DNA of 64,000 nucleotides from Eupeodes corollae (Eukaryota; Arthropoda; Insecta; Diptera; Syrphidae). This document shows positions 33,005 through 43,475 of this stretch, piece after piece. How positions within the stretch are numbered: the first letter of the stretch is position 1; every line of letters begins with the position of its first letter. Location: contig NC_079147.1 of assembly GCF_945859685.1 (NCBI RefSeq), positions 145,972,645 to 146,036,644 of the forward strand, in the 5' to 3' direction. Position numbers and translations under genes: made by a program. Under the pieces are notes generated by a model. It made no database searches. It had not been told where the DNA came from and saw only the letters and a list, made by a program, of their open reading frames with translations.

Positions 33005-34750
33005 TAGGTTAGGTTATAGTGGCTGTCCAAGATGGAAACGGACACACTTAGGCCAGTTTAATGGCCCATTGTGATACCACATGAATCTTGAGGCTTCCTC
33101 CTAAGCTCAATGGAACCAGCTTGAGTCCCTTACGAAACGTGAGAGGCTGATTATACCGATATGATTTAGATCGTTTAGATCGTTAAAGAAGAATTCTCCT
33201 AGGTAATTCTTGCGTTTTCGAGCTAGAGCAGGGCATGTGCAGAGAAGATGACGAACCGTTTCTTCCTCTTCCTCGTCCATACAGCTTCTGCAAAAGTCAT
33301 TTGAGACAACGCCTAGTCTCGTGGCGTGCTTTACTATTAGACAGTGTCCGGGTATGATACCTATTATCGAGCTTATATGCGATCTGCTTAGAGAGAGCAA
33401 GCACCTTGAACGTTTTAAATCCAGTGTTGGCCAGATGTTTTTTGTGGCTTGACTTGGTGATGTTGTTCCACCTGGTGCCTGCCCTCCTCGCAGCGTCTTG
33501 CATTAGCAACAGTTTACAAGTAGCGATTGGTATGCCAGTACTTGCCAAACGTGGTAGGATGGGCTGTACTGTACCGTTCCTGGCGAGTTCATCTGCCTTA
33601 CAGTTACCTGGAATGTCTCTATGGCCCGGCACCCAGCAAAGGTGAATATTAAACTGTTGCGCCATCTCCATTAGAGATGATCGACAGTTATGGACTGTTA
33701 TAGAGTTTGTAGAGACAGAGTCCAGAGATTTGATAGCGGCCTGGCTGTCAAAGAAAATACGGATATCAGATGTTGATATCACGTTTTCTTTGAGCCAAGA
33801 CAAGACGCTACAATGATTGGGACGGCGGAATGAGAGACTTAATTTCAGTCGTTCAGAGTACACACCTCCACCAACCCCTTCTTTGGTTTTTAAACCATCT
33901 GTGTAAAAGTGGATTAACTCATCTTCCAAGAATGTCCTATCCTGCCAAAAAGATCTGGTAGGTATAAAAATCTGGAAATTCCTGTCGAATTGTAGTTGGG
34001 GGATGGTGTAGTCTGTGTGCTTTGGAATTGATTCTAAGTACCTTAGTACTCCGTAAGTGGCCAATGTTGTTGTTAGTCCACTGCGACGAAGCATTGAGGC
34101 GAATAGCAGAGCTTGCAGCTATTTGTTTGCTTAATATGTCAAGAGGTGTAAGGTAGAGCAAGGTGTCCAGTGCCGCAGACGGGGTCGTGCGAAGCGATCC
34201 GCTTATACATAGGCAGGCTGAACGTTGGACTTTATTTAACTTATCCCTGTTCATACCTTTTTCTAAAGCAGTCCACCATACTGCCACACCGTACGTTAAA
34301 ATCGGATTCTGGGTTGTAAACCCCATTTATTACCAATAGCTTTTTTGCAAGAAAAGAGAGCTACAGTAGCTTTTTTGACTCTTTCCTGTACGTTGCGTTT
34401 CCAATTTAGTTTTTGTCTAAGACAAGACCTAGGTAATTAGCCTCGTCTGAGAATTTTAATTGGATTCCTTTAATATAAGGAGGGTTGACAAATGGAATTG
34501 TGTATCTCCTCGAAAATAAGACCAGATCGGTTTTGTGTGGGTTAACACCCAGTCCACACCGATCAGCCCAAAGTATTAGTCTGTCTAAGGCATTTTGTAA
34601 GAGTTCTTTAGGATATTAAGATGCTTTCCTGAAGCAGCTATAGCAACGTCGTCCGCATAGGCTATCACACTGAAACCCTCCGCATCCAGACTAGTTAGGA
34701 TTTCATTCACCACTAGGTTTCAGAGGAGAGGGGATAGAACACCGCCTTGC
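33005..34750 (-). mobile_element. LOA/R1-like LINE with RNase H, 5'-truncated
   Basis: The 12-bp word AAGGCAGTAGGT occurs at 32993-33004 and again at 34751-34762. This brackets the element as a target-site duplication. Minus frames give the RT palm YADD (about 34660), NPHKTDLVLFS, the thumb (ILTYGVAVWWTALEKG, 34326-33937), then RNase H (HFYTDGLKTKEGVGGGVY, FFDSQAAIKSLD, WVPGHRDIPGN, 34094-33297) and a C-terminal CCHC-like FCRSCMDEEEEETVRHLLCT (33400-33107). A deletion of about 40 bp, relative to the copy at 57.3 kb, removes the AELLAIKE active-site Glu of RNase H. The 3' end carries AACCTAACCTAAC next to the target. RNase H would degrade the RNA template. Confidence 0.92.
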
Positions 34751-34764
34751 AAGGCAGTAGGTGA

Positions 34765-36170
34765 TATTAAATAAATTAAAAAAAAAGCTATGGAAATGTG
34801 ATCCTGTAGCGAGTAAAGAACAAATCAAATTATGTTATAATTTTTTTGTTTACCTTTTTTTAGGTGTTTTTTTTTTTAAATGTTTCTAAATGCGCTATAG
34901 TGTTGTCCATTACTGTACATATATTCGACCTTATTTTATGTGTTTTTGTATTTTTATATTATTATTAATGATGCATCTTTATTTCCCTTTCTTTCAGGTG
35001 AGTTGGCTCCAATTTATATCCCTCCTAAACAAACAACAATCATACTCATGTAAGTTTTTTCTTTTTCTTTATTTTTATTTTTCTGTTCCTTTTTTGACGA
35101 ATGTGTGTGTATGGTACGATTCTTTGAAACGATTTATTTTAAAAGATTCTTTATCTTACTTATAATTTTATGTCTTTTGTTCGTTTGGATTGTTGAGATT
35201 TTACGGTTTTTACTCCCATTAATATTTTTTTTTTTAGAAAATGGGCCTTCCTTCCATTTGATTCATATAATAGCCTTCGTATGAAAGTTTCCTTTGAGAA
35301 ATATTTTTTGTTGTTTCTTTTTTGTGTGCTTTCACTTATTGTTTGGGGGTTTGAGTTTGAGTTTTTGTTAAAATAAAATTCTTTCCCGGTTCATTGTTCT
35401 TTGAAAGGCTATAGCCTCTAATTGTATAATTTATATTATAACACTTATCGGTGAGTTTATATCGCTCTTTATTGTGCTTATTTTATGAAAAGGATACTTT
35501 ATTCACGCGACACGACCGTAACCTCCTCAAGAGATAGGTTCAAATAAATAACATGATACTTTGGGTAAATATCAAATTTCAAATGTGCGCATATTAAACC
35601 CCTGAGTAAGCACGCTAATGTTTATATTTTTTTCGAATTTATGTAAATATCAAAGTTTTAAAGAAAAATTCATAAGAGATATTCTATTCGATATGTGTAA
35701 ATATACGAGTACACCCCTTCTATGTTTTCAACCTCTTGAAAATATACTTCAAAGACTTTTGTGGTCATCACCACACCACAACTTAAGTAGCAGCAGGCAA
35801 AGTAAAAGCAGAAGAAGATTAAAATATCGATTTCATTAACAAAATAAAAAAAAAAAAACCAAAAGAAGAAAAGAAGAAGTCATTAAGGGTTAATTGAAAT
35901 TAATTTTATATGTGGTTTTTGTTTTGGTTAGGTTTTTGAGAAAGAGTTTTATTTCTTATCTTTTATTTAATTTCTTCATTTTTTGTTTTTGAAGATTGGA
36001 GATTTTCTTTTGAAATTGAAATTTATGGTTATAATTTTATACTTTAAACTTTGGTATGATTTGATAAATCATTCGTAATTGATTAATTTTTAATATACAT
36101 ACAAATAGATCTATACGAAATTTATTCATAGTTCTTTAGGAAAGAGTAAGCTTGGTATTCTGTATATTGA
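34765..36170. other. Host-like AT-rich DNA, probably intronic
   Basis: No transposon signature is seen. Small frames at 34890-35165 and 35618-35839 have no domain. The stretch contains the splice-site-like cluster annotated separately at 34975-35055. Confidence 0.45.
34975..35055 (+). promoter_or_regulatory. Candidate recursive-splicing (ratchet) site
   Basis: A pyrimidine tract (TTTATTTCCCTTTCTTTCAG) ends in a 3' splice site at 34997 and is followed at once by GTGAGT (34998-35003), a good 5' splice site. This juxtaposed CAG|GTRAGT is the hallmark of zero-length-exon ratchet points in long Drosophila introns. Another strong donor, GTAAGT, lies at 35050-35055, so a 52-nt cryptic exon could be defined. 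Alternatively it is an ordinary 52-nt internal exon. One frame reads ELAPIYIPPKQTTIIL, which I do not recognise. Confidence 0.45.
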
Positions 36171-36179
36171 AAATCACAC

Positions 36180-36660
36180 AACTACTTCAACGCGCCATTG
36201 TGATCGTTTTCCGACGATATGTTTGAGTTCCCTCCAGTTCTTTCTCAATCTCGAAGATTCCTCCTAGACTGTTCTTTATGTGCTTCGCGGTCTTCTAAAT
36301 ATTCTGCCTTCTTGAGTGACTAGATTCCACTGCATTGTCTATCTTGCAATGTGCTCATTCCCTTTTCGAAACTTTTGTGCAATCCACTGCCACTTGAGCC
36401 TTGGTATAATAGTTCATTACCCATTCCTCCGTATAACCGTTCTTCATTAACGATACATCTCACGGGGTATTTGCTGGCCTAGAGGAAGACCGCCAGCAAA
36501 TACCCCGTGAGATGTTTCGTTTGCACATATCAATGAAGGTCTGCAGGTTCCTGGTAATGGTTGCTGTAATTTTCCAGGTGCTGCATCCGCATAATTGCAT
36601 TGATTCGACATTTTAGCGGAACAGTTGTTAGTTTGTTGCTGTTTGTTTGAGCGAGTTGTT
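36180..36660 (-). pseudogene. Second RTE-like family, C-terminal part
   Basis: The minus strand encodes CSTWKITATITRNLQTFIDM followed by CKRNISRGICW, the characteristic post-RT block (YGC.TW....TI...LQTF..RC) of RTE-like LINEs. A hairpin-forming inverted duplication then interrupts it, and NGYTEEWVMNYYTKAQVAVD-like residues follow. It may be the 3' part of the element whose RT lies at 37680-38190, split by the hAT relic. Confidence 0.65.
36450..36520. repeat. Near-perfect 29-bp inverted repeat with 13-nt spacer
   Basis: The arms 36450-36478 and 36492-36520 are complementary at 28 of 29 positions (for example CACGGGGTATTTGCTGGC against GCCAGCAAATACCCCGTG). The spacer is 36479-36491. It interrupts the LINE coding sequence, so it probably arose by fold-back template switching rather than being a designed terminator. 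Confidence 0.95.
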
Positions 36661-36879
36661 CCTTTAGTTTAGCAAGAAGAAATATTTCGGGGCCCCCCAA
36701 TCCATTGCTTTTTTCCCTACCGTCGAACTTCGATAGCTTGAACTTCGATAACTCGAATTTTTTTTAGTTAAAATAATGTGGCAATAGTCTTAAGAGTTTT
36801 TCTTTCATACATTTTAACTTGACATCTCGAACTTTTTCGCTTGTATATCTTGAATAAAAGTCTTTAAGGGTGGGATGAA

Positions 36880-37460
36880 TTTGTCATCACAGCTAAAGAC
36901 AAAATCCATGACTTTACAAAGAAAATTGAATTTTGGTCATCGTCTCTTAGTCAAAACCACTTAGATCCATTTTCCTCGACACAATCTTTTGTTGAAGAAG
37001 TCGGATGTGGAATAAATATCAAGGAATTTATACCTGATATGAAAATGGTGTTAGAAAAGTTGAAAGAAGAAATGTTCTCAATGGAGGAGATATCGAAGAA
37101 TATTGGGCCAAGGTGGATCTCTAATCCGTTTCTAATTGCAACTGTAAATAAGGCGAAATTGGCAATCAAGCTCTCAAGTAAAGTCTGCTGGATCTATCAC
37201 CCGATGAAATGCTGCAATTCGAATTTAAGTCCTTCAATTTGAATACCTTTTGGTTAAAAAGGAAATTAGAACATCCTGGATTAACATTAGAGGTTTTGAA
37301 GTGTTTGATTCGATTATTACCTCGTACCTGTGCGAGTTGTCATTTGCATCAATAGCTAACATTAAAAAACGCTGCTTTAAATATTGAAGAAAATCCCGAA
37401 CGCAGTCTTAGATTTCCCTATACGTCTAGCAATATCTTGCTCCGTTCCGCCTTCAGTAGA
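36880..37460 (+). pseudogene. hAT-type transposase relic (ZBED/DUF4371-like)
   Basis: The plus frame reads ITAKDKIHDFTKKIEFWSSS, then MKMVLEKLKEEMFSMEEISK, and GPRWISNPFLI. This pattern is seen in the C-terminal half of hAT transposases related to ZBED5/SCAND3/GTF2IRD2-type proteins. After a stop, another frame gives LLDLSPDEMLQFEFKSFNLN and TFWL..LEHPGL, then LKNAALNIEENPERSLRF, matching the hAT dimerisation region. There is no BED finger and no terminal repeats. GAACTTCGATAACTCGAA near 36740 may be an unrelated terminal sequence. Confidence 0.65.
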
Positions 37461-37679
37461 TCCTTTTTCCACTGGTTGTTGTTCAGCAATGTGTATCAAA
37501 AAAAGTTTAGTGGAAGATTTTGAGTCTGAACATCTTAATTTTTTCCGTTTTGTTTCTCAGCCTCACTATTTCTTCTTCTCTCTGCAACCTTTCCGTCATT
37601 TGATAGAGATTCATTTTCCTGTGAGAGAGTAAGTATGCATCGTCTTCGAAGTTTGTTCTTTATTATTCCGTTTCCTGAA

Positions 37680-38190
37680 AAGGCAAATTAGTTTATCCCT
37701 CTTGACGCACGCTGTTAAAAGCTTTTTGAAAATCGATGAACCCAAGGTGAAGTGGTGATTGATCACTGCTCGATGACCAGCTAAAGGGTATAGGTGTAAT
37801 TAATGCAGGACAATCCAGTGCGATCTTCTGCTTGATAAGCTTCAAGTGCTGCTTTGAGATATTCTCTTTCGCGTTGGAGGACAATCTTCGCTGATATTTC
37901 GGAGGCAAAAAGTAAATGCCTCACTAGTTTCATCAGGTCTCATTTTTTTGGAAGCTTTACAAACAGTTCCTTTTTTCCACTCTTTGAGTAAGCGTTCAGA
38001 GACCATTGTTGCTTTGAGTGGTTAAAGCAGTTCGCTGGATGAACTTGGCGCTGATTGCAATAATTCTGCGTTAATGCCATATGGCCCTACCCCTTTGTTG
38101 TTTTTTAGTTCTATGATGGCAGTTCTTATCTCCATGCGTGAGCGAGAATTTGCTCATGAAATTTAGAAGATGTCAGATGCAGGTAGCTGT
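37680..38190 (-). pseudogene. Second RTE-like family, RT fragment
   Basis: The minus strand has IIELKNNKGVGPYGINAELL-like residues (about 38110-38040), EWKKGTVCK (about 37975) and HLGFIDFQKAFNSVRQEG (37700-37760). These are the RT finger and first palm blocks of an RTE-like LINE different from the 55-kb copy. It is strongly decayed. Confidence 0.65.
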
Positions 38191-38689
38191 CGAATGCATG
38201 GTTTAAAAGCAAAGCAACATTTTTATTCCACTTTCTAAACGGGTCCTATTGTTCACCGGATGTTGTTTTAAGCTTTGAACACCAGAGATCTCTTTGGTTA
38301 TCTGTAGCAGCTTTTTGCGGCTTCTTCTGCAAAAGCGTTGGTGCAATTGTACTTATAACGTCTGAACTATGTTTAACCTCTTTAAACTTCAGGGGGTATA
38401 AAATTACAGCTCGTTTTTTTTCTTCACATCGAAAAGCTGCTATCCACACTGATAACTTTTCATGAGTTTTTTGTTATAAGCTAAACTGTAATATCCGTTA
38501 AGGAACTTTGAAAATGTTTGTATCAATAATTGAAGCTTTAGCTGTTTTCTAAAGAGACATTGAAAAGGTTTTAGTATTTTTTTGTTGGTAAAATTGAATT
38601 TTTGTACGAGAACTGTAACTTTGACTTTTCGGAACATTTTATTATAATATGTGAACCCCAGACTTTTTTTTAGACTTTTTCCTTCTGGG

Positions 38690-39540
38690 TAAGTCTACAC
38701 CGCCTTATGGCCCGTTCCATCTTATATAAATAAAGGACAGTAGCACAATCGAAGAACTTCTTTATCAAAACGATCCAATGTTCTTTAATCCGCTTTTGTC
38801 ATAGCTTCTCTACCGTATAACAGGACGGGGATAGTGAAGGTCTTATACACACTACACTTTGTTTGCTCGAGAGAGGGCCTTATTACTCAATTGCTTTTTA
38901 AGCCCAAAGAAACGGAAAGAGTAATTCTTCGATTGATCTCAACGTTTGTGTTGTTCTCTGCATAGCGGAGCCCATATAGGCGGAGTTATTAACTACCTTA
39001 AAGTTACGTCCATCAAAGTTTTTACCTAGAGGGCCTACAATTGCTTGACGACAGCAAATGCTTTATTTTGCGCTCATTTACTTCTAAACCCATTTTTGCC
39101 ACATCTGTTCCAATACTCACTAAATTCCCATATAGGAGTAATTGGACAGACTTTGAAAAGATACTGCCTTTAGTGTTGACGTGGGAACTTTGCACTATCC
39201 TTCAAGGATATATGGACGAGTTTGGTAGGAATATCAAAACTAGACTTGGCTCTATACAGTTAATCCCTGTAGATTCCATCATATGCGGCCTTCAATTGAT
39301 GAACAGATGGCTGGTGTCGATTTTGTGTTCTTCGGTTTTTCCAAGGGTCCGTCGAAATTTGACTATTAGTGATAGACTGTGAATTTTCCTGGTCTAATTA
39401 AACATCGAAAGACCTAACAGGCTGTTGAAGATGGTCTAAAGACATTCACATATTATGGCAAAGAAGATTTCGTTTGCGATGTTAAGGAGGTTCATCAAGT
39501 CGGGAAGACCGTAAACAGTCTGCAGAAATGAACTGCGATT
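38690..39540 (-). mobile_element. RTE-clade LINE, decayed
   Basis: Nucleotide-level similarity to the RTE copy at 55113-57000 is visible throughout: the GCCCAAAGAAACGG stretch, CATAGCGGAGCC...TAGGCGGAG, CATTTTTGCCAC and TGTTGACGTG. Its minus translation covers RT through thumb. The YADD region has a deletion (around 39115). No intact frame exceeds a few dozen codons. Confidence 0.78.
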
Positions 39541-39544
39541 CTCC

Positions 39545-40985
39545 TATTATGTTTCCACTTCCGTCTCTGGAACCCTTTGAGTTAAATAATGGTAGGAAAA
39601 GTAGCCTGTAAAGGACCCGTTCTAAAAGTACACCAATTGACATCCATTTTTACTTGCGACATATAGGAACTATATGGCAAGTTTTGCATTCGTGCAAAAT
39701 TTCGAACTCGAGATTTTAATCAAACATGATATTACGATGGTAGAGAAGTCGAAAAAAGTGGGTCCCGCGATTCCGTCCGGTCGGTTTTGTCTGTCTGTCC
39801 ACGCTCCTACAGCCTAAACCATTGGGTCGATTGAGTTCAAACTTGGAAGTTAAGGTTTTGAGCAGATTCGCGTTAGGCGTTTTTTTCATTTTAGATAGAT
39901 AGATTTTCTTTAAATTTTCTCTAAAATTTTATTTTTTAACTTGGCTTCTTTTAATAAGAAAAACAAATTTTTGTATTGCTCAGGAAAGGTACCGCTCATA
40001 GAACCGTTATTTTGTTTTTTAATTTTCTCAGTCATTTATAAACCGATTTCAATAATTTTTTTTCTGAATAAGCTCTTATGTTGCTTTAACAATATTTGAT
40101 TATCAAAAGTGCAATTTTTTATTGTTTGGATTTTTAAAAAAATATTGAATTTTATTTTTTCAAAATTCGATATCTCAACAACGTTTCAACATTTTTTTAC
40201 AAAATTCAAACGTATAGCGTATATTAACAATCTCTAAAAAACTGCGTACCAAAAATATTTTTAGAACAAAATTGAAAAATTTTATATAGAAAAAATTAAT
40301 TTAAAAAAAAAACCGCTCTAACGATTTTCATAAAAAAAATTTGAAAAATAAAATGTTTTTTTATTTATAAAATGGCATTTAAATTTTTGAAGACAAACTT
40401 ATTTTTCGGGTGAAATTTTGAATATTAAAATAATTTTTTTTTAATATTTTAACTGTGCATGAGCCCGAAAGAGCGCATTATTTTGACAAAATTGTAATTA
40501 CATTCCTAGCTTTTATCTAAATTAGTGCATTTGGTACATATGTATTTATGTAACTTTATAACTAAAATTATTGTAAATAAATAATGGCCGCCCATGTAGC
40601 GTAACTGTATCGGATTAACGAATATGATATATTTATTCAACAATCTATTTTAAAGAGTCTATTAAGAAGTAATATCTTGGTAACTTTGTATATGTGATTT
40701 TAAAATATTATTTTTTACGAATAAGGTTGTTTCACACTTGATTTACTTGCCTTCGCCTATATAAAAGAATAAAAACTTAGTACAAGTTAAAGAAACGGGC
40801 CAGAAAGAGTATATGTATTTTCTATTAGAATCACTTTTTCAACGTATACACATTATACCTACCTATTTATAAAGGTATTACGTACAACTTCTACAACTAC
40901 TGCTGACGTGTCACTTCATAACTAAAATCCAAAACGCACAAAAGCCTGACTGTAAACAATAAATGAATAGCAATTTCTTGTACCT
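39545..40985. other. Unassigned repeat-like AT-rich DNA
   Basis: Around 39770-39860 there is GTCTGTCTGTCCACGCTCC followed by a CCATTGGGTCGATTGAG-like phrase. That kind of wording recurs in dispersed fly repeats, but I cannot name the family. The rest is AT-rich with long A and T runs and no coding pattern. Confidence 0.35.
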
Positions 40986-40988
40986 GTT

Positions 40989-41356
40989 AATTAACGAATC
41001 GCGGATTCGTATATGAAAAAAAAGCGAACGCCAACCCCTGAGGGGCTGGCCCAACGGTTCGACTTACGGAATAAATAAACGGTTATTAAATTTGACAATA
41101 TATTTATTTAACGACTAATCAGGTCCGGGCTCACAATTGAACTGATTAACTTAAAACTAATTCCCTAAAATAACACCTAACGGCGTGCATCGATGATTGC
41201 TGCGTCAGCGACCTTGATACTCGTAGTGTCGGTGCATTCACCTCAATGCACCGTTGTCCAGAATATGATACCCACCAATCGTGGGAACTTATGAGAATAT
41301 GCTGTTATGCTGAATTGGCAAATCATAGTCGCGCGTGTTGGCGCGAGGTGTTAACT
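40989..41356 (-). repeat. Gypsy 3' LTR
   Basis: The 368-bp LTR starts AGTTAACACC and ends GTTAATT on the element strand. By eye it is identical to the copy at 47550-47917. It would supply the polyadenylation region of the transcript. Confidence 0.95.
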
Positions 41357-41367
41357 CCTCCCCCTTT
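41357..41367 (-). promoter_or_regulatory. Polypurine tract
   Basis: AAAGGGGGAGG lies directly upstream of the 3' LTR on the element strand. This is the standard position for plus-strand DNA priming. Confidence 0.85.
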
Positions 41368-41395
41368 GAAAATCTACGTCCCGTAGATCAGTATT

Positions 41396-42811
41396 TTAAG
41401 ATGAGATGTTAGGGGTAGGTAGCACCGGTGGTGGCAGGATTTGGATCTTTGGTAAGTCAATCTTCCTGTGCAGCTTGCGCCATATCATCCATACAACTAT
41501 TGCCAATATCAGGAGGATCGTCACATCCGTAGCAGTATAGGTGTTTAGCCGATATGATAGGCCATTCAGGATCTTGATGTTCTTGATGCTCATGTCATGA
41601 AGGTATTCGATGTCCACTTTGTTCACTTTCAAGGATGTGTTGGTTAAAACTGGTGGAAGCGCTTGAAGCGATGTTGCCGTCAGGCTAACAAATGTTCTGT
41701 TATTTAGTCGAATTGATTCATTGTAGAGCTGGATCAAATATGTACCGGAGAGATCCTTTGATATGTTCTTGCTATATAATTTTCCTTGGAAGTTTGTGAC
41801 AAATATCGTGTCTTCCTTGATCAGTTCCGTAATACTGGCTGTATTGGTACGAATTGCACAATTAGCGTGCCCTCCTTTAAGCAACCGAACTACGCATCCC
41901 TCTTCTTCCAATTTTTCTAAAGAGCTTTCATCACAAGTCGTCATGTTGCCCATACTAAGGCAGTTGGATATTATGCCATAGGTATCTTCATGGTTTGCTA
42001 GAATCTTAGAATAAGGTAGGTCGACTTGCTTTCCTCCCAGGATTGACGCTCTGGTCAATAACAAGTTGTACTCAGTCCTGCTGACTTTAGGCATAGATAG
42101 TACGTACAGTAGGATGGAATCGTTGGTATAGACTGATGGTTTACCAAATTGCAAAGCCTCCACAACGTTAGCATATGGTAAAGTTTCAACTTCGCTGATA
42201 AGCCTGTTGATCTCTTCATGGTCCAAGAGATTTGTATTTACGATTCCGCTTCTCGCCATCTGGCAGGCGCGAACAATTTCGTTTACATCTTCTTTCACCA
42301 CTAATAATTCGTCCATAACGTTTTGCTCGTGGATAGCCCTATTAGACGATGACGTTTGGATTACGGTGCTGTTAATGACCTGGTTGATCCTTTGGGTGAT
42401 ATCCTTTGTTATCCTAAGGATCCTCTCGTTTATTTTGTATTGATGATTATTATTCTCGATTATGTTGTTCTCGTTTTTGAGCACTTCATCCCAATCTGCT
42501 GCGTCAGGGTTACCGGCCAACCATTTCCACGCAGAACCAATCCAATTAATCGACCTTTGCCTTCTATGCATTTTTCCTTTGAGCATATCGATTCGTTCGT
42601 GAAGCTGGGTAAGGTGATGGCGTGCCACGATTTTCTTTTCAGGTTGCTTGATTACAGCTTGGACAGCTAAAGTCATTTTGTTGAGCAGATCTTCAAATTC
42701 ATCTAACCGGATCAAATGCACCAATTTGAAGTGTCCATCGATAATCCACCCTGGTCCTTCCTTTATTGTTACCATTGGGGACTGGTACTCGAAGATAGTG
42801 AAGCCTTGCAC
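41396..42811 (-). CDS. env: Gypsy-type envelope glycoprotein (Env)
   Basis: It is an intact 471-codon frame. A basic RRQR site at about residues 83-86 is a furin-type cleavage site, followed by the conserved WIGSAWKWLAG segment near the new N-terminus. A hydrophobic membrane anchor lies at about residues 422-441, followed by a basic cytoplasmic tail. Several N-x-S/T sites are present. Known gypsy Env is a type I fusion protein made from a spliced mRNA. Here the frame stays open upstream of the first Met through a signal-like stretch (SLLFLTAVQG) with an acceptor-like CAATATAG just before it. The true N-terminus is therefore probably provided by splicing. No disabling change is seen. Confidence 0.9.
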   Translation of the reverse strand: MQGFTIFEYQSPMVTIKEGPGWIIDGHFKLVHLIRLDEFEDLLNKMTLAVQAVIKQPEKKIVARHHLTQLHERIDMLKGKMHRRQRSINWIGSAWKWLAGNPDAADWDEVLKNENNIIENNNHQYKINERILRITKDITQRINQVINSTVIQTSSSNRAIHEQNVMDELLVVKEDVNEIVRACQMARSGIVNTNLLDHEEINRLISEVETLPYANVVEALQFGKPSVYTNDSILLYVLSMPKVSRTEYNLLLTRASILGGKQVDLPYSKILANHEDTYGIISNCLSMGNMTTCDESSLEKLEEEGCVVRLLKGGHANCAIRTNTASITELIKEDTIFVTNFQGKLYSKNISKDLSGTYLIQLYNESIRLNNRTFVSLTATSLQALPPVLTNTSLKVNKVDIEYLHDMSIKNIKILNGLSYRLNTYTATDVTILLILAIVVWMIWRKLHRKIDLPKIQILPPPVLPTPNISS

Positions 42812-43070
42812 GGCCGTTAGGAATAATAAGCTATATTGTGTTTTAAATTTGTTACATTGGTTAAATATAAATAAATCAGTTAAATATAAACTTAATAAGG
42901 AAAAAAATAGGTCATGAAAAGTTTAAAAATATTAATAATGTAATATCGTTATTAAAATATCTAGAAAAAATAGAAAAATTAAAATTAATATTCTGAAAAA
43001 GAAATGGTTATTAATTATGTAATAATATAGATAATATAGTTTGGTTTTTGTTTAGGCATGGTGCCATTGA

Positions 43071-43122
<52 letters not shown>

Positions 43123-43475
43123 CATATATATTATAAAAAATTAAATTTTTATATATAAATAATTTTTTGCAATTTTTATGCAATTTTATGTATGCATGTA
43201 TTTCATTAGTATGATGATTTTTGCCATACATTTAATAAATATACAATTTTTCTGCATTTTATTCATTTCATTATTCTATGCTTTGGCTTTGACATTAAGG
43301 TTTCGTTACCTATGTCATTTTATTAAATGTACTATTTTATACATTTTATGTATTTATTTCATTACATTTTATCATTTTATGTCTTTTTACATTACATTGC
43401 AAGGGTACATTTTTTTTTTTTTTTTTTTTTTTTTTTTCGATGTGTGCTTTCTTTGTGCGGGTGTGTGTTCTGTAG
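42812..43475 (-). other. Pol-env spacer with two long homopolymer tracts
   Basis: There are 664 bp between pol and env containing a 47-base T run (43073-43119) and a 28-base T run (43410-43437) on the plus strand, with AT-rich ACATTTTATG repeats between them. Gypsy relatives usually have pol and env adjacent or overlapping, so this is unusual. Small plus-strand frames here are compositional. Confidence 0.75.

Noticed and set aside
33406..33645. Plus-strand frames within the LOA/R1-like elements
   Set aside because: They are antisense shadows of the RNase H and RT coding sequence on the minus strand.
34890..35165. A 91-codon plus frame as a small protein
   Set aside because: Mostly Phe/Leu/Ile from T-rich DNA. 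The interesting part is the splice-site cluster inside it, which does not need the frame.
37384..37632. An 82-codon plus frame after the hAT relic as a separate gene
   Set aside because: It overlaps, in another frame, the hAT dimerisation remnant and has no domain of its own.
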